Assembly: GCF_000473245.1 (NCBI RefSeq)
Contig: NC_022524.1
Location: 1,698,501-1,762,500, forward strand
Direction: 5' to 3'
DNA from: Bacillus infantis NRRL B-14911
Lineage (GTDB): Bacteria > Bacillota > Bacilli > Bacillales > Cytobacillaceae
Length of the DNA: 64,000 nucleotides
A model generated the notes under the pieces. That model did not search any database. It saw only the letters and a program-made list of their open reading frames with translations, and had not been told where the DNA came from. The position numbers and the translations under genes were made by a program. Below are positions 53,884-60,874 of this stretch, one piece after another (positions within the stretch are counted from its first letter, which is position 1; every line of letters begins with the position of its first letter).

Positions 53884-54818
53884 TGATAGAGATTATTGAT
53901 TTAACAAAGAGATATGGTAAATTTACAGCCCTGAACAGCTTGAACCTCCAAATAGAAAAAGGTTCGGTCTTCGGGTTTGTCGGCCAGAACGGCGCAGGCA
54001 AATCGACCACCTTCTCTATTCTGGCGACACTGTTGGCGCCTACATCTGGAACCGCCTATGTAAATGGCTATAATGTCGCTGACGAGCCGAAGATGGTTCG
54101 CCGGCAAATCGGCTATATGCCAGATTTTTTTGGTGTTTATGATCAGCTGAAGGCAGAAGAGTATCTCCATTTTTACGGTGCCAGCTATGGGATCGATTTC
54201 AATGAAAGGGAAAAGCTTATTCCCCAGCTCCTGGACCTGGTCAACCTTGAGCACAAACGCGATTCTTACGTTGACCTGCTCTCAAGGGGAATGAAACAGA
54301 GGCTCTGTCTGGCAAGGAGCCTCATCCATGACCCGGAAGTCCTTATCCTCGATGAACCTGCATCAGGGCTCGACCCGCGGGCGCGCGTGGAAATGAGGGA
54401 GATATTGAAGGAGCTGAAGGACATGGGCAAGACCATTCTTATTTCTTCACATATCCTCCCGGAGCTTGCAGAAATGTGCGACACGATCGGGATCATCGAT
54501 CAAGGGATGCTGGTAGCAGAAGGGTCAGTCACAGAAATACAGGCAAAACTGCGCGGAGAGAAACTGATCATGGTCAAAGTCCTTAAGGATGTGCACAAAG
54601 CCTTTACATTCTTTGAGGACACTCCTGGTGTGAGCGGGCTAAGACCCGGGGAAGGTGAAAATTTACTCCAGTTTGTCTACAAAGGGGATGATGCCGGCCA
54701 GATTGCTCTGCTGAAAAACGCGATAGAAGCCGGTCTTTCAATTGCAAGCTTTGCAGAAGCGGAAACCGACCTTGAAGATGTATTCATGGAAATTACGAAA
54801 GGAGTGGAACTTTCATGA
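53883..54818 (+). CDS. ABC transporter ATP-binding protein
   Basis: 311-residue ATPase of the type that pairs with ABC-2-like exporter permeases. Walker A FVGQNGAGKSTTFSILATLL near residue 33, Q loop in GYMPDFFGVYDQL, signature LLSRGMKQRLCLARSLIH (LSRGM in place of LSGGQ), Walker B VLILDEPASGLDPRAR, switch His in LISSHILPEL. A C-terminal domain of about 85 residues is typical of this subfamily. It overlaps the previous stop by 1 nt and the permease by 4 nt. Substrate is unknown; an export or membrane-complex role is inferred from the subfamily and the neighbours. Confidence 0.92.
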   Translation: MIEIIDLTKRYGKFTALNSLNLQIEKGSVFGFVGQNGAGKSTTFSILATLLAPTSGTAYVNGYNVADEPKMVRRQIGYMPDFFGVYDQLKAEEYLHFYGASYGIDFNEREKLIPQLLDLVNLEHKRDSYVDLLSRGMKQRLCLARSLIHDPEVLILDEPASGLDPRARVEMREILKELKDMGKTILISSHILPELAEMCDTIGIIDQGMLVAEGSVTEIQAKLRGEKLIMVKVLKDVHKAFTFFEDTPGVSGLRPGEGENLLQFVYKGDDAGQIALLKNAIEAGLSIASFAEAETDLEDVFMEITKGVELS

Positions 54819-55654
54819 AAAATTTTGCCGTAAATCCCGTCCTGAATAAAGAAATAAAACTGCGGTTCCGCTCGTTCAAGAGCTTTCTCGGCGTATTATT
54901 TTATCTCCTGGCATTAGGAGTTATTATATTGGGTTTCATTTTTATTAATATGATGTCGAACAGCCAGGGGTATTTCAAGCCTGACCAGAGCAGGGAGATG
55001 TTCATTGTCCTGTCCTTTCTGCAGCTTGCCCTGATATTGTTCATTACACCCGGGCTGACAGCAGGGGTCATCAGCAGTGAAAGAGAGAGGCAGACCCTTA
55101 ATATCATGCTGACGACGACACAGAGCTCCGCGAGCATCATCATCAGCAAGCTCGTATCTGCTATTTCCTTCCTGCTCCTGCTTATCATAGCCAGCCTTCC
55201 GCTTTACAGCATCGTATTCCTGTTTGGAGGGGTATCTCCTGGACAGGTGGCCCTGACACTCGGATTCTACATCTTTACGATCATGGTTTACGGCAGCCTT
55301 GGGGTATTGTTTTCAACGCTGATCCGGAAAACAGTCGTTTCTATGGTTACAACCTATGGGGCCACACTTTTTCTGGTCGGGGGAACGGCATTTCTGACGA
55401 TGATTCTGATGCAGTTAGGGAATATGAATCCAAATGTGCAGACAGACAGCCCGTTTGCTTATTTTACCGCCATGCTGAATCCTGCCATGGTCCTTCTCGG
55501 CATTTTTACACCTGACTTTCTGAGGGAGCTTGCTAATGAGACAGGAATCGAATTTCCGCTCTGGATCGCCCACCTGATCGCAAGCTCGGTGATTTTTGTG
55601 CTGGCGCTGCTGATCAGCATAAGAAAGCTCAGGCCAAATATGAAAAAGGGATAG
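54815..55654 (+). CDS. ABC transporter permease (ABC-2 type)
   Basis: 279-residue membrane protein with six predicted segments, for example FLGVLFYLLALGVIILGFIF, IVLSFLQLALILFITPGL, LVSAISFLLLLIIASLPLYS, ALTLGFYIFTIMVYGSLGVLF and a last one near the C-terminus (IASSVIFVLALLISI). The segment ITPGLTAGVISSERERQTLNIMLTTT, between segments 2 and 3, is the family's coupling region that contacts the ATPase. The N-terminus (MKNFAVNPVLNKEIKLRFRSFK) is cytoplasmic and basic. It overlaps the ATPase gene by 4 nt, so the two form one transporter. The substrate cannot be deduced. Confidence 0.9.
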   Translation: MKNFAVNPVLNKEIKLRFRSFKSFLGVLFYLLALGVIILGFIFINMMSNSQGYFKPDQSREMFIVLSFLQLALILFITPGLTAGVISSERERQTLNIMLTTTQSSASIIISKLVSAISFLLLLIIASLPLYSIVFLFGGVSPGQVALTLGFYIFTIMVYGSLGVLFSTLIRKTVVSMVTTYGATLFLVGGTAFLTMILMQLGNMNPNVQTDSPFAYFTAMLNPAMVLLGIFTPDFLRELANETGIEFPLWIAHLIASSVIFVLALLISIRKLRPNMKKG

Positions 55655-55667
55655 GAGTTGTCAGCGT

Positions 55668-57215
55668 ATGGCCAAACAAAACAGGGAGCAGTTCTTAAAT
55701 CTGCTGAAGCCTGTCCGGCGCCAGCTTCTCTTTGCAGCTGCAATGAAGGAGCTTCAGCTTCTCCTTTTTTACGGAGGTGCCTCCATACTTATCGTCCTGC
55801 TTTTGGCCCGGACGGTGGTCATCACAAATCTGCCGGTATATCTTTTTGCAGCTGCTTTTGCGTCTCTATCTTTTTCTTTCTGGAGGTTCTGGATCCGGAA
55901 GCCGGTCTTTCGGGAGGCAGCTGCCGTTTACAACCGCTTTGTACCTGATGACAGGGTGCTTACGGCATACTCACTATTGAACAGCGAAGGGCTAATGGAG
56001 CTGCTGCAGCTTGAAGAGGCCTTAGCTTATATGAAGAGGGACCAGGCATCTGTCCTGAAACGCAAAAAGCAGTTCTTCTACCCTAAATGGTTCCTCGGAG
56101 CGCTTGCTGTTCTTCTCGCCGTTTCAGCCGCCGCTTTTCTTCCCAGCACGAAAATGGAAAGAGCAAGCCAGCTTGACGAAGAAAAAGAAATTGTAGAATC
56201 CGCTGAAAAACAGCTCAATGAAAAAGCAGAGAAAGAGAAGAATCCGGAAACAAGGAAGCTGATAGAGGAAACGGCAGATGAAATCAGCAAGCTTGACTCT
56301 TCCGCAGAGGCTTTGAAAGAGCTTGAAAAAAAGAATAAGTCGCTGGAGCTGCAGAAAATGAAGGAGCAGGAAAGGCAAAGGAAGCTAGAAGAAACTAAAA
56401 GCCGGCTTGATAATGCCGGCTTAAGCTCCCTTGCGGCTGCACTGGATAACAAAGACCTGAACAAAGCGATGGATGAGCTGAAGGAACTGCAGAAAAATCT
56501 GGAGGAACTTTCAGATAAGCAAAAAGAAGCTCTCCAGGAGCTGGCTCAAAAGGACGGGCCTTTGACAGATGAAGAGCTCGATAAGCTGGCACAGCAGCTG
56601 GAGCAAGCCTTAAACTCCTCCGATGCATTGTCCAGGCTCGCTGCCGCACAGCAGGCTGTCGGCCAGGCAGGGACAAAACTCCACAGCCAAATGTCTGCTA
56701 ATGGAATGAATCCGGGACAGCTGGCTCTCTCAGGATCCACCGGACAGCCCGCCCCCGGGCAGAGTCCTGGCCAGAGCACAGGCACGGGCGCCCAGCAGCC
56801 TGGCAAAGGAAACGCCGGGAATGGATCCGGAAGCGGCTCAGGCTCAGGCACCGGCTCAGGTTCAGGTTCAGGCTCAGGTTCAGGCTCAGGCTCAGGCGGA
56901 TCGGGTTCAGGCTCAGGCGGAATGGGATCAGGTGCCGGACTTGGCCAAGGCTCGAGGGAGCTCCTGACTGTGCCGGAAAGGATTACGGGCCAGGTGAATA
57001 CGGAAACTGATTCAGGCCAATTAGGCGATGGAGGGCCGGCCGGACAAAGCGAGGGAGCCGGGCCCATCCTGCGGGGGAGCGCCAGGCCGTACAGCGAAGT
57101 CTATGAATCTTATGAAAGATCTTACCGGGAAAGCTCTGAGCGCTACAAGCTGCCTGATGAACTGGCAGAAATCGTAAAAAACTATTTTACAAATATAGAT
57201 CCTGATGGAGAGTGA
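55668..57215 (+). CDS. Membrane-anchored coiled-coil protein with Ser-Gly linker (DUF4175-like)
   Basis: 515-residue protein with no gene name I can support. Two membrane segments near residues 28-70 (LQLLLFYGGASILIVLLLA; LPVYLFAAAFASLSFSFW) and a third near 125-150 (YPKWFLGALAVLLAVSAAAFL) are followed by a highly charged coiled coil (about 160-330, rich in E, K, L). Then comes a Gln/Ala-rich helix and a Gly-Ser repeat at about 387-427. The C-terminus ends with a conserved-looking tail RPYSEVYESYERSYRESSER... The layout resembles DUF4175-type proteins found beside MoxR/DUF58/vWA genes. TAGGAG lies 10 nt before the ATG. The gene is 13 nt after the permease and 5 nt before the MoxR gene. Confidence 0.72.
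   Translation: MAKQNREQFLNLLKPVRRQLLFAAAMKELQLLLFYGGASILIVLLLARTVVITNLPVYLFAAAFASLSFSFWRFWIRKPVFREAAAVYNRFVPDDRVLTAYSLLNSEGLMELLQLEEALAYMKRDQASVLKRKKQFFYPKWFLGALAVLLAVSAAAFLPSTKMERASQLDEEKEIVESAEKQLNEKAEKEKNPETRKLIEETADEISKLDSSAEALKELEKKNKSLELQKMKEQERQRKLEETKSRLDNAGLSSLAAALDNKDLNKAMDELKELQKNLEELSDKQKEALQELAQKDGPLTDEELDKLAQQLEQALNSSDALSRLAAAQQAVGQAGTKLHSQMSANGMNPGQLALSGSTGQPAPGQSPGQSTGTGAQQPGKGNAGNGSGSGSGSGTGSGSGSGSGSGSGSGGSGSGSGGMGSGAGLGQGSRELLTVPERITGQVNTETDSGQLGDGGPAGQSEGAGPILRGSARPYSEVYESYERSYRESSERYKLPDELAEIVKNYFTNIDPDGE
56826..56945 (+). repeat. In-frame 6-nt repeat coding (Ser-Gly)n
   Basis: About 120 nt built on GGCTCA/GGTTCA/GGATCA units coding Gly-Ser, with a few interruptions (ACC, GGA). 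Changes by whole 6-nt units keep the frame, so the linker length can vary by slippage without breaking the protein. Confidence 0.85.
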
Positions 57216-57220
57216 GAAAT

Positions 57221-58237
57221 ATGGCGTCAATTGAAGAGAAGGCAAACCAATTTAAAGAAGCAGCTGCTATCCTGGATAAAGTGAAGGAAGAAATCAGGTC
57301 ATTTATCGTCGGGCAGGAGGACGTGATCGATCAGGTGCTGTGGAGCATCATCGCCGGCGGCCATGTACTGCTTGAAGGCCTCCCCGGCATGGGGAAGACC
57401 ATGCTGGTCAAGACAATATCGGAAAGCATGGATCTGAAGTTTTCGCGGATCCAGTTCACTCCTGACCTCATGCCATCCGATATAACAGGAACCATGCTTC
57501 TGCAGCCTGACGGGAGCGGGAAGCAAGCTTTTGTTTTTCATGAAGGGCCTTTATTTGGAAACATCATTCTCGCAGATGAAATCAACCGTGCGACGCCGAA
57601 AACACAAAGTTCGCTGCTAGAAGCGATGGGGGAAAAAACAGTCACAATCATGGGTGAGACAAAAATGATGGACCGCCCATTCTTTGTTCTGGCTACCCAG
57701 AACCCGATTGATATGGAAGGGACCTATCCTCTTCCTGAAGCACAGCTGGACAGGTTCATATGCAAAATTCAGGTCTCATACCCGACGAAGGAAGAATTGA
57801 AAGAGATCGTATTAAGGACGACAGGGACCCGGACTGCCTCCGTTCAAAAAGCAGCTGCAAAAAAAGATGTATTGGAGATCCAGGCTTTGGCGAAGGAGAT
57901 TCTGGTCAGTGAAGAAATGATTGATGCAGCTGTATCGATCATTTCAGCCACACATCCAGAGTCGCCGGATGCAACGGGGATGGTCAGGCAGTACATCCAG
58001 TTCGGGAGCGGCCCAAGGGGACTGCAGAGCCTGATCATGATGGCGAAAGCAAGGGCAATGTCACAGGGGAGATACCATGTTTCCATGGGAGATTTAAGGA
58101 AGGCAGCGCTCCCGGTGCTCCGCCACCGCCTCATCGTAAACTTTGAAGCTGACAGCAGCGGCATTTCGGCAGATGAAATCATCCGGGATCTGGTCGAATC
58201 CAGAAATCCTGCCAGGGATGGCCGTCAGCATGCATAA
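57221..58237 (+). CDS. MoxR-family AAA+ ATPase
   Basis: 338-residue MoxR AAA+ protein, a chaperone-like ATPase that usually works on vWA-domain partners. Motifs: IVGQEDVIDQVLWSIIAGGHVLLEGLPGMGKT (Walker A at about residue 52; GLPGMGKT), the RIQFTPDLMPSDITGT block, Walker B ILADEINRATPKTQSSLLEAM, sensor 1 LATQNPIDMEGTYPLPEAQLDRF and the lid with GPRGLQSLIMMAKARA. The ATG at 57221 has GGAG 10 nt ahead; a GTG at 57212 overlaps the previous stop. It overlaps the DUF58 gene. Target and function are inferred from the MoxR-DUF58-vWA arrangement. It is not the B. subtilis yeaC locus, which lies elsewhere and has a transglutaminase partner. Confidence 0.93.
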   Translation: MASIEEKANQFKEAAAILDKVKEEIRSFIVGQEDVIDQVLWSIIAGGHVLLEGLPGMGKTMLVKTISESMDLKFSRIQFTPDLMPSDITGTMLLQPDGSGKQAFVFHEGPLFGNIILADEINRATPKTQSSLLEAMGEKTVTIMGETKMMDRPFFVLATQNPIDMEGTYPLPEAQLDRFICKIQVSYPTKEELKEIVLRTTGTRTASVQKAAAKKDVLEIQALAKEILVSEEMIDAAVSIISATHPESPDATGMVRQYIQFGSGPRGLQSLIMMAKARAMSQGRYHVSMGDLRKAALPVLRHRLIVNFEADSSGISADEIIRDLVESRNPARDGRQHA

Positions 58238-59096
58238 AGGAGGCGGACTTCTTTCAAGGCTGCAGAAAAAGCGCCTGCAGGTCAAAACGAAGAAGCGCGG
58301 CGCCCATAAAGGGACAAGGCAGTCCAGCGGCTTTGGTTCTTCTCTTGAATTTTCCGATTTCAGGCTCTATCAGCCGGGAGACGATGTCAGGCAAATCGAC
58401 TGGAATGTTTTCGGTCGCACCCAAAAGCATTATATAAAGCGGTTCCTCGATGAACAGGAGATTTCAGCTGCTGTTTATCTGGACACATCCTCTTCCATGC
58501 AAAGCATTGACCAAAAATGGAAGCTGGCTAAAGAATTGGCCGCCTCACTCTGCTATATCGCCCTTTCAGGTGGAGACAGGCTCTATTTCGCCTCTTTGCC
58601 CTCTGGAAGTAAAGCCTCTCTCAGAAGAAAAGGAGCCAATTACAGCAAGCAGGTATATGCAGAAATCCTCCAGCTGGAAGGTGCCGGAATCAATGAGGGT
58701 TATTCAGACCATTTAAGCCGTGCCCTGCAAAAAAACCAGCAGCTGTCCATCCTCATTACCGACACTATGGAGCCGCTCAGCGTTCTTGAGTCTGCAATGA
58801 AAAGGATAGGGGCCATGAAGCAGGATTTCTGGCTGCTGCAGATTCTGGCTAAGGAGGAAGCCGAGCCGAATTACAGTGGAGATATCAGGCTGATTGACAG
58901 CGAATGCAGTACTTCTGTTAATGTCAGTATGAATCCCGTGATTGTTGATGGATATAAGAAGAGGCTGGAAGAGCATGGCAGGCAGCTTGAGGCGGCCTGC
59001 AGGAAATATGGGGGGCAGTTTGTACCGATTACAGCTGACACAGACATCCAGACCATTTTATTGCGCATCCTGCCTGGTAAAGGCATGTTGAATTGA
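58230..59096 (+). CDS. DUF58-domain protein with vWA-like fold
   Basis: 288-residue cytoplasmic protein of the DUF58 family. The hallmark is FRLYQPGDDVRQIDWNVFGRT near residue 45-65 (matching Y-x-PGD-D-R-x-I-D-W). It is followed by a vWA-like fold with a DxSxS-type metal site in VYLDTSSSMQSID. No membrane segment is present. The start is uncertain: ATG at 58230 or 58218, both inside the end of the MoxR gene and with weak ribosome sites. A strong AAAGGAGG at 58236-58243 is too close and has no ATG, GTG or TTG at the right distance. It likely forms a complex with the MoxR ATPase. Confidence 0.85.
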   Translation: MHKGGGLLSRLQKKRLQVKTKKRGAHKGTRQSSGFGSSLEFSDFRLYQPGDDVRQIDWNVFGRTQKHYIKRFLDEQEISAAVYLDTSSSMQSIDQKWKLAKELAASLCYIALSGGDRLYFASLPSGSKASLRRKGANYSKQVYAEILQLEGAGINEGYSDHLSRALQKNQQLSILITDTMEPLSVLESAMKRIGAMKQDFWLLQILAKEEAEPNYSGDIRLIDSECSTSVNVSMNPVIVDGYKKRLEEHGRQLEAACRKYGGQFVPITADTDIQTILLRILPGKGMLN

Positions 59097-59107
59097 GGTG
59101 AAACACG

Positions 59108-60874
59108 ATGCTCTTTTTTAGCCCGATCTATTTTTTATTAGGCTTTTTTATCATCGCCTTTATATTATTCTACTTTTTCCGGAAGCAGTTTGATGAGAAA
59201 ATCATTCCTTCCAATATGCTTTGGGTGGAGGCAGTGAATGAGTGGCAGGCATCGCCCTGGCTGAAGAAGCTTCAGCAGAATCTATTATTCTGGCTGCAGC
59301 TTCTCGCCCTGCTGCTGCTGCTGTTCGCGCTGGTCCGGCCTTACTGGTTAGGAGAAGAATTAAAGGGGAGCCGCTTGATATTTGTTGTCGATCCCTCTGC
59401 ATCCATGCTTGCTGAAAGAGATGGTGAACCGGTCTTTGAGAAGGCAAGGGAGAAGATGCTTTCGCTTGCCGGCAGCATGGCCGGCCAGGAGGTTACTCTG
59501 ATAAGAGCCGGGGAGAATCCGGAGATCCTCCTGTCGGGGGAAAAGGAGAAAGCTGCTGTTAAAAAGTCAATCAATGCTCTTGAAATTACTTATGAGCATG
59601 AAAACATGACTAAAGCGCTGCAGCTGGCCAATTCTTTGGCAGATGCAGAGAATTCAGCTATATACATATTTTCTGATGGATTTGAAAAAGAAGCAGCCGC
59701 GGCCCTGGATGAAGGAAATTATACAGAAGTCCATAATTTCGGAAAAGAAGGGCAGAATCTTGCGCTTTTATCTTTTGGTGTTGTCCGGGAAGGCGAGGGG
59801 ATTGCCGGAGGGGCTTCCGTTGAGAACCAGTCAGCGGAGGAGGCCGCTTTTTCCTTCCGGATACTATATGAGGGCCAGGTGCTCTTTGAACAGGAAGTGG
59901 AGATTGAAGGAAACGGGCAAACTGTAGTCCAGATTCCCGGACTCCCCGAGCATCCGTATTATAAGGCAGAAATAAAGGCGGATGATGCTTATCAAGCCGA
60001 CAATGAGCTGACAGCGATCTATAATGAGCCGAGCCAAAAGGTGATTGCCGTTGGCAGCATCAGTCCATTTGTGCTGAAAGGCTTTGAAACATGGGGTGCT
60101 GAACTGGTTCAGGCCGATCCTTCAACAGCTGCAGCCGGGGAAGAAGGCATATACCTTGCAGATGCCGGCAGCCTTGAAGCGGCAGAGGGAAGGCCTGTAA
60201 TCATCTTCAATGCGGAAACGGGAAGGGAAAATCTGGAAGAACTGCCGGAGGCCGCGGATGATCCGATTCTTGAACATGTGGGGGCCGAGAGTATTTTCAT
60301 TGATTCCTCGTACGAGCCGCTTAAAGGTGATTGGGAAACCCTCCTGCAGTCAGGCGGGCGCCCTCTGATCCAGAAGGGAACACAGAATGGGACTCCGGCT
60401 TTGCTGATCAATTTCGCTTTGGAAGATTCTGATTGGCCATTGCAGCCCGGTTTTCCGGTCTTCTTGTATAATGCCTATCAATGGCTGGCTGCCCAGTCAG
60501 ATTTTCTTGGCTATTTTTCACCAGGGGAAGAGAAGTGGCTCAATGCAGGGGCTGGCTCTGGTTCACTGGATATTTACAATGATGTAAACGAAAATCTATA
60601 TTCACTGGATCTGGCAAAGGAAAACTTTGCTGCTCCCTATAAGCCGGGAGTCTACCAGGCTGCCGCAGGGGAAGAACATTATTTTTTCTCTGTCCTGCTT
60701 GATGACAGGGAAAAAGCTGCCAGGCATGCCTCTTCCTTTACAATGAATGATAAAACTGCTTCAAATGGCTATGAGGAAAAAGAGCAGGACGGACTTTGGT
60801 TTTGGCTCGCATTATTCGCTTTCATCCTGATAGCAGCAGAATGGGAGGTGTTCAGGCGTGGGAATAGAATTTAA
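59108..60874 (+). CDS. BatA-like membrane protein with vWA domain
   Basis: 588-residue membrane protein with the BatA N-terminal domain: TM1 at 4-22 (FSPIYFLLGFFIIAFILFYFF), IIPSNMLWVEAVNEWQASPW and TM2 near 60-80 (LFWLQLLALLLLLFALVRPYWL), then a vWA domain with metal site FVVDPSASML near residue 93. A beta-rich part (about 230-310) and an amidotransferase-like part (about 320-500, with EEGIYLADAGSL and GRPVIIFNAETG) follow. The last membrane segment is near 565-582 (WFWLALFAFILIAAEWEVF). GAGGTGA precedes the ATG. It overlaps the next gene by 17 nt. Its layout is that of the following protein minus one vWA domain, so the two are probably paralogous partners. Confidence 0.82.
   Translation: MLFFSPIYFLLGFFIIAFILFYFFRKQFDEKIIPSNMLWVEAVNEWQASPWLKKLQQNLLFWLQLLALLLLLFALVRPYWLGEELKGSRLIFVVDPSASMLAERDGEPVFEKAREKMLSLAGSMAGQEVTLIRAGENPEILLSGEKEKAAVKKSINALEITYEHENMTKALQLANSLADAENSAIYIFSDGFEKEAAAALDEGNYTEVHNFGKEGQNLALLSFGVVREGEGIAGGASVENQSAEEAAFSFRILYEGQVLFEQEVEIEGNGQTVVQIPGLPEHPYYKAEIKADDAYQADNELTAIYNEPSQKVIAVGSISPFVLKGFETWGAELVQADPSTAAAGEEGIYLADAGSLEAAEGRPVIIFNAETGRENLEELPEAADDPILEHVGAESIFIDSSYEPLKGDWETLLQSGGRPLIQKGTQNGTPALLINFALEDSDWPLQPGFPVFLYNAYQWLAAQSDFLGYFSPGEEKWLNAGAGSGSLDIYNDVNENLYSLDLAKENFAAPYKPGVYQAAAGEEHYFFSVLLDDREKAARHASSFTMNDKTASNGYEEKEQDGLWFWLALFAFILIAAEWEVFRRGNRI

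Noticed and set aside
58236-58243. AAAGGAGG as the true ribosome site of the DUF58 gene
   Set aside because: No ATG, GTG or TTG in frame at normal distance; the protein would lose family-typical N-terminal residues.
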